This document shows positions 9,429-18,230 of a stretch of DNA of 64,000 bases, piece after piece. Made by a program: the position numbers and the translations under genes. The DNA is taken from contig RECR01000043.1 in assembly GCA_007693955.1 (NCBI GenBank), forward strand, positions 1-64,000, in the 5' to 3' direction. The notes under the pieces are model-generated. The model was not told the DNA's origin. It searched no databases and saw only the letters and a program-made list of their open reading frames with translations. The stretch's first letter is position 1. Every line of letters begins with the position of its first letter. Source of the stretch: Gloeocapsa sp. DLM2.Bin57 (GTDB lineage Bacteria > Cyanobacteriota > Cyanobacteriia > Cyanobacteriales > Gloeocapsaceae).

Positions 9429-9463
9429 TTTTAATATATGCAAATACTTTGGAGATGAGCATC

Positions 9464-9943
9464 ATGAGTTCAGACAGTCTAGCCGCTTTCAAGCCCTATC
9501 TCAGCTTTTTCCACCCAATTACGATGTGGATTTTGTTGGTGGTTGCGCTCTACACGATGTATCTGGGTGTGCAAGTCCGGCGGACGCGCTTGGCGGATGG
9601 CAATCTCAAGAAAGAACTGGTAAAGGGTCGGTTCGCTTTACGCCACCATCAAATTGGCGCCATACTCCTAGCACTGATGGTGATGGGGGCGATCGGAGGC
9701 ATCACCGTGACCTACTTTAACAATGGCAAGATTGTGATTGGGCCCCATCTATTTGCTGGGTTAGGAATGTTGGGGTTAGTTTCCACGTCTGCCGCGTTGG
9801 TTCCCTTTATGCAAAAGCATGACTGGGTTCGCAGTATCCACGTTTCGCTGAATCTGATTCTGCTGGGACTGTTTGGCTGGCAAGCCGTGACTGGGGTACA
9901 AATTGTACAAAAAATAGTGAGCCAGATGATGCAGTCTGGTTGA
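9464..9943 (+). CDS. DUF4079 family membrane protein, b-type-cytochrome-like
   Basis: 159 residues with four hydrophobic helices. Histidines stand at helix ends or inside helices in FHPITMW, RHHQIGA, GPHLFAG and SIHVSLN, a spacing that fits two axial heme pairs as in cytochrome b561-type proteins. DUF4079 is, to my knowledge, grouped with that clan, so transmembrane electron transfer is a reasonable inference. GGAG at 9451-9454 stands nine bases before the ATG at 9464; ATGs at 9425 and 9455 are less well placed. The gene is markedly GC-rich: 38 of 60 bases are G or C at 9541-9600, against clearly AT-rich neighbours, a sign of different origin. Confidence 0.78.
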   Translation: MSSDSLAAFKPYLSFFHPITMWILLVVALYTMYLGVQVRRTRLADGNLKKELVKGRFALRHHQIGAILLALMVMGAIGGITVTYFNNGKIVIGPHLFAGLGMLGLVSTSAALVPFMQKHDWVRSIHVSLNLILLGLFGWQAVTGVQIVQKIVSQMMQSG

Positions 9944-9999
9944 GTTAGGGTTCATAGGAAAGAAATGGATTTTTTGTTACGTTTTGTATCGTATTCAGT

Positions 10000-10196
10000 C
10001 AATTCATACAAGTTCATTCAATTCAATCACGAAATCAAACAACCGTCGATTACAGTAAAGACAGAAACAGAGTTGTTCACTCAACTCAATCTAATCATTC
10101 CCAAATTTCACCAGAAGAATATCATGAGTTTAAAAAATAGAGCTAAGGCAACTGCTAAAAATATTGAAGGTAAAATTCAAGAAAGCATAGGCAATC
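10000..10196 (+). repeat. Copy B of the duplicated csbD leader (intact)
   Basis: The counterpart of 8972-9168. Here the leader runs into an intact csbD start at 10124. The alignment extends from about 124 bp upstream of the ATG through roughly codon 24, so promoter, leader and coding start were duplicated together. Confidence 0.7.
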
Positions 10197-10306
10197 TGAC
10201 AGGCGACCCTAAAGATCAGTTAGAAGGTAAAGCCAAACAGGCTGAGGCAAAAGTTCGTCACACCAACGAAGATGTGAAAGATGAAGTCAAAAAAATCGTT
10301 GACTAA
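10124..10306 (+). CDS. CsbD family stress protein
   Basis: 60 residues with the CsbD pattern: KNRAKATAKNIEGKIQESIG, then LTGDPKDQLEGKAKQAEAKV and a charged helical tail. Members are small, abundant, stress-induced hydrophilic proteins (sigma-B controlled in Bacillus) of unknown mechanism. The frame is open further upstream to 9965, but the family starts at this Met, and the upstream segment is the duplicated untranslated leader. Confidence 0.9.
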   Translation: MSLKNRAKATAKNIEGKIQESIGNLTGDPKDQLEGKAKQAEAKVRHTNEDVKDEVKKIVD

Positions 10307-10548
10307 TTCAGTCATTTGTTTTTTAAAACTCTACTTTCATCGGAGCATTTCCTCGAAGAATCCCTTTCTTTGAGATAAGTGACTTTATATAGTACTTAAA
10401 AATACTGTCTAAACTGTGGTTATTAAAAGAATTTCCGCCAAGTTTTCTTGGCTGGAAAACCGCAGAGGAAGCAATCTCGAAGAAATCTGCCTAAAAGCCT
10501 ATCAACTTAATATTTGACTCAAACTGTTCAAAAATAGAGATTATTACT
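10307..10548. other. 242-bp gap between csbD and the DUF2892 gene
   Basis: No gene is seen. A hairpin GCCAAG-TTTT-CTTGGC (about 10437-10452) lies mid-gap without a T-run after it. The gap may hold a separate promoter for the two genes that follow. Confidence 0.4.
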
Positions 10549-10761
10549 ATGAAAACGAATGTTGGTTCACTCGATCGCCTAATCCGCTTATTGTTGGCTT
10601 CAGTGTTATTTTATCTAGGACTGTTCCTTTACGGAGGGACAGTATTGGGTATTAGTATTGTCGTTGCGGGTAGCGTACTACTGGTAACAGCTTTAGTAGG
10701 CTTTTGCGGTCTTTATAGCCTCTTGGGAATTCAGACTAACCAGACTAAGGAACAACTTTAG
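10549..10761 (+). CDS. YgaP-like (DUF2892) small inner-membrane protein
   Basis: 70 residues beginning MKTNVGSLDRLIRLLLAS, the standard opening of the DUF2892 family, followed by two membrane helices and GFCGLYSLLGI, the conserved CxxY/LLG end. In some bacteria this module is fused to a rhodanese (YgaP), linking it to sulfur or sulfide handling; here it stands alone. It precedes the c-type heme protein by 60 bp on the same strand. Confidence 0.85.
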   Translation: MKTNVGSLDRLIRLLLASVLFYLGLFLYGGTVLGISIVVAGSVLLVTALVGFCGLYSLLGIQTNQTKEQL

Positions 10762-10821
10762 AAGAATCCACTCTAAAGATTGATGAATTCATGACTGTCA
10801 ACTTTAATTGGACATAAAACG

Positions 10822-11424
10822 ATGTTTAAGTATCTTTACCCTTTGCTGATTGGTTTAGTCACCCTTACCCTTTGGCTGATTCCTCAATTGGCTTGGGCGA
10901 GTACGAATCCAGCTGAACTAGCAAAGGTGGTTCAGTCTATTGAAAATCTCGATCAGATGCGTTCCACTTTAGCTTCGACCTTAGAAGGAACGACCGAGCA
11001 ACCCACTGTACAAACCATGAAAGAAGTTTGCCGTCCTGTAGGAATGCAGGCCATAAAACTCAGCCAAGAAAACGGCTGGCAGGTTAAACAAATTGCCCGT
11101 AAATATCGCAATCCTGCCCATGCCCCCGATAATCTTCAGTCCACAATTGCTTTAGCAAAGTTTGAGCAAAATCCAGAACTGATGGGTTTCTGGGAGCGAG
11201 AAATCCTCGATGGACAAAATGGAAGTCGCTATTACCGTCGTATCAACGTGGAATCTAGTTGTTTAACGTGCCACGGAGGGAAAGCGAATCGTCCGCAGTT
11301 TGTCGAAGACAACTATCCTCAAGACCTAGCCTATGACTTCAAGCTTGGCGATCTGCGGGGAATGTATGCTGTGTTTATTCCCGATCTCCAAAAAGCCTTG
11401 AAAAATACAGTGGGTAATTCATAG
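10822..11424 (+). CDS. Secreted Tll0287-like (DUF3365) c-type heme protein
   Basis: 200 residues. A signal peptide (residues 1-26, ending AWA) is followed by a DUF3365/Tll0287-like domain, a PAS-like sensor fold in which heme is attached through CxxCH. The motif CLTCH is present at residues 147-151, inside the conserved SCLTCHGG block. The Thermosynechococcus member copurified with photosystem II; the domain also serves as a sensor input in kinases. It should act in the thylakoid lumen or periplasm. As the last gene before a strong terminator it probably shares a transcript with the DUF2892 gene. Confidence 0.88.
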   Translation: MFKYLYPLLIGLVTLTLWLIPQLAWASTNPAELAKVVQSIENLDQMRSTLASTLEGTTEQPTVQTMKEVCRPVGMQAIKLSQENGWQVKQIARKYRNPAHAPDNLQSTIALAKFEQNPELMGFWEREILDGQNGSRYYRRINVESSCLTCHGGKANRPQFVEDNYPQDLAYDFKLGDLRGMYAVFIPDLQKALKNTVGNS

Positions 11425-11456
11425 AGAGCCATATTTCATCCCTCTCCCAATTGCAC

Positions 11457-11487
11457 TAGGGCGCTTGTTAAGAGCACCCTATTTTTT
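11457..11487 (+). terminator. Terminator of the accessory cassette
   Basis: TAGGGCGCT (11457-11465) and AGCACCCTA (11473-11481) form a stem with one mismatch, followed by six T. It ends the plus-strand cassette and overlaps the stop codon of the convergent glutamate synthase gene. Confidence 0.82.
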
Positions 11488-14400
11488 AAACAGAAGTTAA
11501 CGATTGTGTTGCGTCCTCTGTAACTTCAGGACTATTGGCTTCAGATGGTGGTACAACTTGCCAGAATTTAGGTAGATAAGACTGCCAATCGGCAAGTATT
11601 TTAGCACCCCAAGGGCTTTGGGTTTTTTCTACGTGAGCTTGAATCAATTCTCGTAGTTGTTTTTCACCTGTAGAAGTAACAACCCGTTGAATTTTGACGA
11701 TTTCGGGGTTAACTTTAGCGGGAAAATCTCCTTCTTCGTCAAGGAAATAAGCTAAACCTCCTGTCATACCTGCACCAACATTGCGTCCCACAGGTCCTAA
11801 AACTACGATAACTCCACCAGTCATATACTCACAACAGTGGTCACCTGCTCCCTCTACTACTGCTTTAGCTAGGGAGTTACGCACTGCGAAACGTTCACCT
11901 GCTGTACCATTAGCGAAGAGATAACCACCTGTTGCGCCATAAAGACAGGTATTACCGATAATGCTATTTTTAGAGCTATCAAAGGTAGTTTGTTGAGGAG
12001 GATAAATGATAATCTCTCCCCCATTCATTCCTTTACCGACATAATCGTTAGCTTCTCCTGAGAGAATTAATCTCATTCCTTGGAGGTTAAATGCGCCAAA
12101 ACTTTGACCTGCACTACCTGTGAATTTAAGGGTTATTTCGCCACTAAAACCTGTATCACCGTAAACAAAGGCGATTTTACCAGCTATTCTTGTACCGACG
12201 GAGCGATTAGTATTGCAGATATTCAACTCTTTAGTTACAAAGCCTTGGTTAGCAATAGCGGTGTTAATCAGGTTATCAGTGAGAATTTCGTCGTCTAAAA
12301 CAGGTCCATTGCTATGTACGCTAATGTGGTTTAACCAACTGCGGTCGCTTTTCACGTCGGGGAGATGGGTTAAGACTTCTAGGTTAAGAGAATGAGTCTT
12401 CCCCGGTTTTACGTCTTTACGTGTAGTTAATAAGTCAGCACGACCGATAATCTCTGTTAGAGAAGTATAACCCAAATGAGCCAAAACGTGACGTACTTCC
12501 TCAGCGATAAAATAGAAGAAATTAACTACTTGAGCTGGTGTACCGCTAAAACGTTGACGTAAGCGTTCTTGTTGTGAGGCTACACCTACTGGACAATTAT
12601 TAGTATGGCAAATCCGCGCCATGATACAACCTGCTGCAATCATCGCTACTGAACCAAAACCGTACTCTTGGGCCCCCATAAGTGCTCCCATAACTACGTC
12701 ATGACCAGTTTTAAAGCCACCATCTACTCTTAATAAGACGCGATCGCGTAATTGATTCTCTAACAAGACTCTATGTACTTCGGTTAAGCCCAATTCCCAG
12801 GGTGTACCCGCGTGTTTAATGGAGCTAAGAGGTGAAGCACCTGTACCTCCATCGTGTCCCGATATTTGAATGATATCTGCGTTACCTTTAGCTACACCTG
12901 CGGCGATTGTACCAATACCAATTTCGGCGACTAGTTTGACTGATACTTGAGCTTGGGGGTTAATTTGGTGTAAATCGTAGATTAGTTGGGCTAAATCTTC
13001 GATGGAGTAGATATCGTGATGGGGTGGGGGTGAGATTAGGGGTACTCCAGGTTTAGAGCGACGTAACATAGCGATATAGGGGCTAACTTTTGGTCCTGGT
13101 AATTGTCCTCCCTCTCCTGGTTTTGCTCCTTGAGCCATTTTAATCTCAATTTGACGACCACTCATCAAATATGCAGGTGTTACCCCAAAACGTCCTGAAG
13201 CTACTTGTTTAATCGCTGAACAAGCACTATCACCGTTGACTAATCCGTGAAGATGAGCAAAACTGGTGGATTTTCCTGCTGAATCTACGTCGTTAATTGT
13301 TTGATAACGTAGGGTGTCTTCTCCACCTTCTCCTGAGTTGGATTTTCCACCGATACGATTCATGGCTATAGCTAGGGTTTCGTGAGCTTCCCGTGATAAT
13401 GCACCTAGTGACATTCCCCCTGTGCAAAAACGCTTGACTATTTCTTCTACTGGCTCTACTGTTTCTAATGGTATAGAAGGGCGATCGCTTTGAAAGGTTA
13501 ATAAATCCCTTAAGGCTGTAATGGGACGCTCGGCAATGTATTTTTGGTATAACTGGTAATGATCGTAGTCTTCTGCTTTGACTGCTTTATGTAAGGCTTT
13601 TGCCATTTCTGGACTATTCATGTGGTATTCACCACCGGGACGATAGTTGACAAAACCGTAGTTTTCTAGTTTTTTAGCTTTGAGGGTAGGAAAAGCTTGA
13701 TTAAGAAATGCTGCTACTTCTGAAGCCAACTCTTTTAGAGTCATTCCTCCTACCCGAGAAGTTGTCCCCCCAAAGGCGATATCGATTACTTCTGTTCCTA
13801 ATCCGATCGCTTCAAATATCTGTGCTCCATGATAAGAAGATAATAGAGATATTCCCATTTTGGACAAGATTTTCAATAACCCTGCTTCTACGGCTCTACG
13901 GTAGTTTTCTAGAGCTTTTTCTAGAGTAATCGCGGGTAATTTGCCATTTTGCATTAATTTTTGGGTTTTTTCTTCGTTCCACCACTGATAGATGGTTTCC
14001 CAAGTTAAATAAGGACATACCGCTGATGCACCATAACCAATTAAACAAGCATAATGATGAGTACTCCAACATTGAGCTGTATCTACTATTAAAGATGCTT
14101 CTAGTCTTACTCCTTGGTGAATCAAGTGTTGATGTACCGCACCTACTGCTAAGAGAGGGGGTATATAGCTCGATTCTTCTTTAATTACTCCCGAAGGGAG
14201 CGCTACGCGATCGGACAGAATAATTATCTCTGCTCCTTCTTTAACTGCTTGCTCTGCTTGTTGACATAATCTAGTTAAAGCTTTAGCTAACCCTGATGGT
14301 CCATCGGCTAAGGGATATACTGTCCCTAATTCTACGGTTTTAAATTCCGATTGTTTGATATAGTTTAATTGCCCTTCATTGAGTAAAGGACTTTTTAGCT

Positions 14401-16096
14401 CTAATAATCTTGCGTCTTGAGCAGTTACTGCTAAAATATTGCCTCTTTTGCCTAATAACACTTCTAATGACATTACTAAGCCTTCTCTGATGGGGTCAAT
14501 GGGTGGGTTGGTTACTTGAGCAAATCGCTGTTTAAAATAGTTATAGACTAGATGAGGTTTTTCTGATAACACCGCTAGGGGTATATCATCTCCCATACAA
14601 AAGGTTGGCTCTTTTCCTTGACTCGCCATAGGAACGATTACCATTTCTACATCTTCAGCGGTATAACCAAAGGCTACTTGTTGTTGTAAAAAAGCACTTT
14701 CTCCGAGATGACGTTGATTAACTTTTTCTCCAATCTCTCCTACTTCTACTCTAGCTTTTAGCCATTCTTTGTAAGGAAGTGATAGAGCGATTTTTTCCTT
14801 TATTTCCCAATTTCTGAGAATTTCTCGCTCTTGTAAATCTACTGCGAGCATTTCTCCTGGACCTAGTCTCCCTTTTTCGAGGATATCTTCTGGGGGTATC
14901 TCAATTACTCCTGCTTCACTAGCTACAATCACTAAGTCGTTTTTAGTAAGGCAATAACGCGCAGGTCGTAAACCATTACGATCTAAAGTAGCTCCGACTA
15001 TTTTACCATCACTAAATACCAATAACGCAGGTCCATCCCAAGGTTCTTGTAAACCACTATAATAGTCGTAAAAATCGCTGATTTCAGGATATTTAGCTAA
15101 TCCAGGTTGGTTGTGATAGGCTTCTGGTACTAAAATCATCGCTGCTTCTAGAGGAGTTTTTCCTGTTCGTACCAGTAATTCCATAGTACTATCTAGATTA
15201 TAGGAATCGCTATTATTTACATTGACTATTGGTTTGAGGGATTCTAACTCTTCTGTTGTCCAGCCCTGGGCTGCTAGATTGACTTCTCGCGCCATCATCC
15301 AGTTGATGTTACCTAAAAGGGTATTGATTTCTCCATTGTGTCCTAATAAGCGCATTGGTTGCGCAAAGGGCCATCTAGGCATAGTATTAGTGCTAAAACG
15401 GCGATGATACACCGCAAATTTACTTTTATAGCTGGGATTGGTTAAATCTTGATAAAATTGTCCTAAGACTTCTCCTCTGACTAATCCTTTATAAACAATT
15501 GTTCTCGATGAGAAGGAACAGAAGTAAAAGTCATCTGATAGTAATTTACCAATATGGGAACGCGCAATATATAGCGATCGCTCTAGTTTTTCTCCTGTTA
15601 GTTTTTCAGATGATTTAACGATTATTTGTTTAATTTGAGGTCGTGTTTCTTCTGCTTGAAGACCTAATACCGTCAGATTTACTGGTACTTGACGCCATCC
15701 TAATACCGTCAGATTTTCTCTAGCGACTACTTCTTCTATATGTTGACGACTGATTTCTGCTTCTACCGGGTCATGGGGTAAAAATACCATTCCTACTCCC
15801 CATGTGCCTTCTTCTGGTATCTCTATTTGATGTTCGGCAAACCAGGGCTCGAATAGTTCATAGGGAATCTCGGTCATGATTCCTGAGCCATCTCCAGTGT
15901 CTCTATCTGCGCTACATCCCCCACGGTGTTCTAAACAATCTAAAGCTTTAACTGCTTGTTCGATAATTTGATGATTTTGTTTACCTGTTGTTGTTGCTAA
16001 AAAACCTACTCCACAAGCATCTCTTTCTTCTACTAGCCATCTAGGACCTAAATAAATTGATTCGGAATATTCTTTTCTGGGATTATTTTGCTTCAT
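11486..16096 (-). CDS. gltS: Ferredoxin-dependent glutamate synthase (Fd-GOGAT)
   Basis: 1536 residues. It converts glutamine plus 2-oxoglutarate to two glutamates using reduced ferredoxin, the second half of the GS-GOGAT nitrogen cycle. A short propeptide precedes the catalytic Cys28 of the class II amidotransferase domain ([11 protein letters not shown]). The block [18 protein letters not shown] is the plant/cyanobacterial ferredoxin type (glsF/gltS). The central FMN domain has the 3Fe-4S ligands in [15 protein letters not shown] near residue 1155, and the C-terminus has the GXGXG beta-helix. No small NADPH-type subunit is adjacent. An unusual stretch after IILSDR (DNA 14188-14213) matches a small dispersed repeat. 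I saw no NtcA site (GTA-N8-TAC) upstream. Confidence 0.95.
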   Translation of the reverse strand: MKQNNPRKEYSESIYLGPRWLVEERDACGVGFLATTTGKQNHQIIEQAVKALDCLEHRGGCSADRDTGDGSGIMTEIPYELFEPWFAEHQIEIPEEGTWGVGMVFLPHDPVEAEISRQHIEEVVARENLTVLGWRQVPVNLTVLGLQAEETRPQIKQIIVKSSEKLTGEKLERSLYIARSHIGKLLSDDFYFCSFSSRTIVYKGLVRGEVLGQFYQDLTNPSYKSKFAVYHRRFSTNTMPRWPFAQPMRLLGHNGEINTLLGNINWMMAREVNLAAQGWTTEELESLKPIVNVNNSDSYNLDSTMELLVRTGKTPLEAAMILVPEAYHNQPGLAKYPEISDFYDYYSGLQEPWDGPALLVFSDGKIVGATLDRNGLRPARYCLTKNDLVIVASEAGVIEIPPEDILEKGRLGPGEMLAVDLQEREILRNWEIKEKIALSLPYKEWLKARVEVGEIGEKVNQRHLGESAFLQQQVAFGYTAEDVEMVIVPMASQGKEPTFCMGDDIPLAVLSEKPHLVYNYFKQRFAQVTNPPIDPIREGLVMSLEVLLGKRGNILAVTAQDARLLELKSPLLNEGQLNYIKQSEFKTVELGTVYPLADGPSGLAKALTRLCQQAEQAVKEGAEIIILSDRVALPSGVIKEESSYIPPLLAVGAVHQHLIHQGVRLEASLIVDTAQCWSTHHYACLIGYGASAVCPYLTWETIYQWWNEEKTQKLMQNGKLPAITLEKALENYRRAVEAGLLKILSKMGISLLSSYHGAQIFEAIGLGTEVIDIAFGGTTSRVGGMTLKELASEVAAFLNQAFPTLKAKKLENYGFVNYRPGGEYHMNSPEMAKALHKAVKAEDYDHYQLYQKYIAERPITALRDLLTFQSDRPSIPLETVEPVEEIVKRFCTGGMSLGALSREAHETLAIAMNRIGGKSNSGEGGEDTLRYQTINDVDSAGKSTSFAHLHGLVNGDSACSAIKQVASGRFGVTPAYLMSGRQIEIKMAQGAKPGEGGQLPGPKVSPYIAMLRRSKPGVPLISPPPHHDIYSIEDLAQLIYDLHQINPQAQVSVKLVAEIGIGTIAAGVAKGNADIIQISGHDGGTGASPLSSIKHAGTPWELGLTEVHRVLLENQLRDRVLLRVDGGFKTGHDVVMGALMGAQEYGFGSVAMIAAGCIMARICHTNNCPVGVASQQERLRQRFSGTPAQVVNFFYFIAEEVRHVLAHLGYTSLTEIIGRADLLTTRKDVKPGKTHSLNLEVLTHLPDVKSDRSWLNHISVHSNGPVLDDEILTDNLINTAIANQGFVTKELNICNTNRSVGTRIAGKIAFVYGDTGFSGEITLKFTGSAGQSFGAFNLQGMRLILSGEANDYVGKGMNGGEIIIYPPQQTTFDSSKNSIIGNTCLYGATGGYLFANGTAGERFAVRNSLAKAVVEGAGDHCCEYMTGGVIVVLGPVGRNVGAGMTGGLAYFLDEEGDFPAKVNPEIVKIQRVVTSTGEKQLRELIQAHVEKTQSPWGAKILADWQSYLPKFWQVVPPSEANSPEVTEDATQSLTSV
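14188..14213. repeat. Small dispersed repeat inside gltS
   Basis: The plus-strand word CTCCCGAAGGGAGCGCTACG and the following CGATC have the same layout (GAAGG core, CGCTACGCGA flank) as the repeats at 16954 and 22142. In the protein it encodes VALPSG right after the conserved SDR, in a loop before [12 protein letters not shown], where plant and cyanobacterial enzymes have variable sequence. Confidence 0.5.
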
Positions 16097-16140
16097 GTTT
16101 TGTTGTCAATGCTAATATGATTTTGTAGTTAGATAAAGCC

Positions 16141-16187
16141 AAAAAAAACCTAGCTTCGCCTTGCTATCCTTTCGCTAGTTCTTTTTT
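16141..16187. repeat. Imperfect inverted repeat between gltS and the cupin gene
   Basis: AAAAAAAACCTAGC (16141-16154) and GCTAGTTCTTTTTT (16174-16187) pair with one mismatch. It lies upstream of both divergent genes and resembles a transcription terminator on either strand, possibly an insulator or an attenuator. The remaining gap to 16355 shows nothing further. Confidence 0.45.
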
Positions 16188-16355
16188 ATTATCTGCACAG
16201 TTAATATTTCTTATTATAGCTTTAATCTCTAGGATTAGAATAGTTAATTATTAGCTAGCCAAGCTCGGCTAAATGTCATAGCTTCTTAACTTAACTAGTC
16301 ATCGGTTATCTTAGTTATAGTATTAATTAATTTACTATGAGGAGGGGTTAAAATT

Positions 16356-16769
16356 ATGGCTAAGTCTGAACAAGTAAAAGATACTCTGGTTTTATCTCTA
16401 GGTAATAGTCAAGAAAGACAAACCTTTACAGAAACAGAGATACGTCCTTGGGGTTCATTTACAACTTTAGAAGAAGGTAGCGGTTATAAGATTAAGCGCA
16501 TAGAAGTTAATCCTGGACATCGTTTAAGTCTGCAGATGCACCATCATCGTAGTGAACATTGGATAGTAGTTTCAGGAACGGCTAAAGTGATTTGTGGTGA
16601 AGAAGTAGAGATTTTAGGTCCAAATCAATCTACTTACGTACCTCAATGTACTGCCCACAGATTAGAAAATCCTGGGGTAATTAAATTAGTATTGATTGAA
16701 GTGCAAAACGGTGAATATCTAGGCGAAGATGATATAATACGTTTTCAAGATGATTATGCTCGCAAATAA
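16356..16769 (+). CDS. Cupin, mannose-6-phosphate isomerase type II-like
   Basis: 137 residues: a single cupin domain like the isomerase half of bifunctional GDP-mannose pyrophosphorylase/phosphomannose isomerases. It has RPWGSFTTLEEGSGYKIKRI, then the metal site HHHRSEHWIVVSG with the downstream Glu/His pattern (PQCTAHRLENPG). It probably interconverts mannose-6-P and fructose-6-P for polysaccharide synthesis, but lone cupins of this kind have not all been assayed. A strong GAGGAGG ribosome site lies 13 bases before the ATG. Its stop codon abuts the ATG of the HesB-like gene. Confidence 0.85.
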   Translation: MAKSEQVKDTLVLSLGNSQERQTFTETEIRPWGSFTTLEEGSGYKIKRIEVNPGHRLSLQMHHHRSEHWIVVSGTAKVICGEEVEILGPNQSTYVPQCTAHRLENPGVIKLVLIEVQNGEYLGEDDIIRFQDDYARK

Positions 16770-17117
16770 ATGTTAAAAATTACACCTAATGCTATTACAG
16801 AGATTAAAAGGATACAAGATAGTTTAGGAGAGTCAGGACAACCAATCAGTCTGACCGTAAAATCAGGGGGATGTTGTGGGTTATGCTATAGTTTTGAGCT
16901 AAGTCCAACCACAACAGAGCAAGTTTGGCAAACAGAAGGGATAAACCTAGCCTGCTCGCGCAACGAGATCCTTCGGATCGCCCCTGAAGCTCAACCCTAT
17001 GTAGAAAACCTGAAGATAGACTATGCCGAAGACTTAATGGGGGGAGCATTTCGCTTTGAGAATCCCCAAGCCCAAGCAACCTGCAGTTGTAGTCAGTCAT
17101 TTTCTTGGGAATGTTGA
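16770..17117 (+). CDS. HesB/IscA-like protein with an in-frame repeat insertion
   Basis: 115 residues of the A-type iron-sulfur carrier family. The first Cys block is GGCCGLCYSFEL and the C-terminal pair sits in ATCSCSQSF, so the three metal-binding Cys positions are kept. The conserved IDYAEDLMGGAFRFENPQA is intact. Between GINLA and IAPEAQPYV there are eight extra residues (CSRNEILR) coded by a small dispersed repeat that is inserted in frame. The gene starts directly at the cupin stop, implying translational coupling, and the str-operon promoter overlaps its end. Role: Fe-S carrier or scaffold, inferred from family; activity of the expanded form is unknown. Confidence 0.85.
   Translation: MLKITPNAITEIKRIQDSLGESGQPISLTVKSGGCCGLCYSFELSPTTTEQVWQTEGINLACSRNEILRIAPEAQPYVENLKIDYAEDLMGGAFRFENPQAQATCSCSQSFSWEC
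16954..16981. repeat. Small dispersed repeat inside the HesB-like gene
   Basis: GCTCGCGCAACGAGATCCTT plus CGGATCGC matches the reverse complement of 22142-22169 at 25 of 28 positions. It accounts for the eight extra codons of the HesB-like protein, as in the in-frame insertions known for small dispersed repeats of cyanobacteria. Confidence 0.8.
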
Positions 17118-17143
17118 CACATTGCTCAAAAATTTGGTATGAT
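17114..17143 (+). promoter_or_regulatory. Consensus promoter of the str operon
   Basis: TTGACA (17114-17119) and TATGAT (17138-17143) are spaced by 18 bp, close to the sigma-70 consensus, and give a start near 17150, about 50 bases before rpsL. The -35 box overlaps the stop codon of the HesB-like gene. Confidence 0.75.
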
Positions 17144-17201
17144 GATAATTTGTCAACGATTTTAGGTTCACAGCGAATTGCTCAAAGAAGAAAAATAAAT
17201 T

Positions 17202-17573
17202 ATGCCAACAATCCAGCAATTAATTCGCGAGGAACGTTCTAAAGCGAAGAAGAAGACAAAATCACCAGCTTTAAAAGAATGTCCTCAGCGTCGAGGTGTG
17301 TGTACAAAAGTCTATACAACCACACCCAAAAAACCCAATTCAGCCCTAAGAAAAGTAGCCAGAGTAAGACTAACATCAGGATTTGAAGTAACCTCTTACA
17401 TACCTGGGGAAGGACACTCATTACAAGAGCACTCTGTAGTGTTAATCAGAGGCGGAAGGGTAAAAGACCTGCCAGGTGTAAGATATCACATAGTACGTGG
17501 TACTCTAGATGCAGGAGGAGTAAAAGATAGAAAACAAGCGCGTTCCAAATACGGAACAAAGCGACCTAAATAA
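17202..17573 (+). CDS. rpsL: 30S ribosomal protein S12
   Basis: 123 residues, full length, with the decoding-centre segment [18 protein letters not shown] and [20 protein letters not shown] intact. S12 monitors codon-anticodon pairing. The Lys at the usual streptomycin-resistance position is unaltered in the PKKPNS segment. First gene of rpsL-rpsG-fusA-tuf-rpsJ, with 29 bp to rpsG. Confidence 0.98.
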   Translation: MPTIQQLIREERSKAKKKTKSPALKECPQRRGVCTKVYTTTPKKPNSALRKVARVRLTSGFEVTSYIPGEGHSLQEHSVVLIRGGRVKDLPGVRYHIVRGTLDAGGVKDRKQARSKYGTKRPK

Positions 17574-17602
17574 ATTAAGAGAGTAAAAAAAACAATTAGA
17601 TT

Positions 17603-18073
17603 ATGTCTCGTCGTAAGGTAACCAAAAAACGCGAAGTGCCCGCAGATCCAGTATATAGTAGTAGGCTGGTAAGCATGACCATACGTCGGATCATGAAAAG
17701 CGGCAAAAAGTCTGTAGCATCTGGTATATTATATGATGCTTTTAAGATCATAGAAGAAAGAACAAAAACCGATCCTCTAGAAACTTTTGAGCAAGCAGTA
17801 AGAAATCTCACCCCTCTAGTAGAAGTAAAAGCTAGAAGAGTAGGTGGAGCGACCTATCAAGTGCCCATGGAAGTACGCCCAAGCCGAGGAACAGCCTTAG
17901 CCTTAAGATGGTTAATACAATATTCCAGAAAGCGATCAGGAAGAACCATGGCCGGGAAACTAGCCAATGAGATCCTCGATGCAGCCAACGAAACAGGGGG
18001 AGGAATCAAGAAAAGAGAAGAAACCCATAAAATGGCGGAAGCAAACAAAGCCTTTGCTCATTACAGATACTAA
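17603..18073 (+). CDS. rpsG: 30S ribosomal protein S7
   Basis: 156 residues beginning [18 protein letters not shown], with the [20 protein letters not shown] loop and a complete C-terminus [12 protein letters not shown]7 nucleates assembly of the 30S head. The translation matches the cyanobacterial protein over its full length. A tandem hairpin repeat follows the stop. Confidence 0.98.
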   Translation: MSRRKVTKKREVPADPVYSSRLVSMTIRRIMKSGKKSVASGILYDAFKIIEERTKTDPLETFEQAVRNLTPLVEVKARRVGGATYQVPMEVRPSRGTALALRWLIQYSRKRSGRTMAGKLANEILDAANETGGGIKKREETHKMAEANKAFAHYRY

Positions 18074-18076
18074 TAG

Positions 18077-18136
18077 GGAGCGAGACGCTCCCACTCCAGA
18101 TAAACAGGAGCGAGACGCTCCCACTCCAGATAAACA
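18077..18136. repeat. Two tandem 30-bp hairpin repeats between rpsG and fusA
   Basis: Two identical 30-bp units (18077-18106 and 18107-18136) each contain GGAGCGAGACGCTCC, a 6-bp stem around AGA. They sit inside the str operon transcript, so they could act as an RNA processing or stabilising element between rpsG and fusA. No T-run follows. Confidence 0.9.
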
Positions 18137-18230
18137 AGTAAAAAAAAGCCAAGAAAAGTCTAGAATTGTAAAGAGTGTCAGTAAAGAGTAAAACAGTAAA
18201 AACTTGCTTGGCAAGACAAAGGAGGTAGCC

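Noticed and set aside
9526-9720. Overlapping plus-strand 64-residue frame in the DUF4079 gene
   Set aside because: It lies fully inside a well-supported gene in another frame and shows no recognisable family.
16097-16355. NtcA operator for glutamate synthase
   Set aside because: No GTA-N8-TAC was found in the gap on either strand.
18077-18136. Possible start of a CRISPR array
   Set aside because: The two units abut with no spacer, and no cas genes are present.
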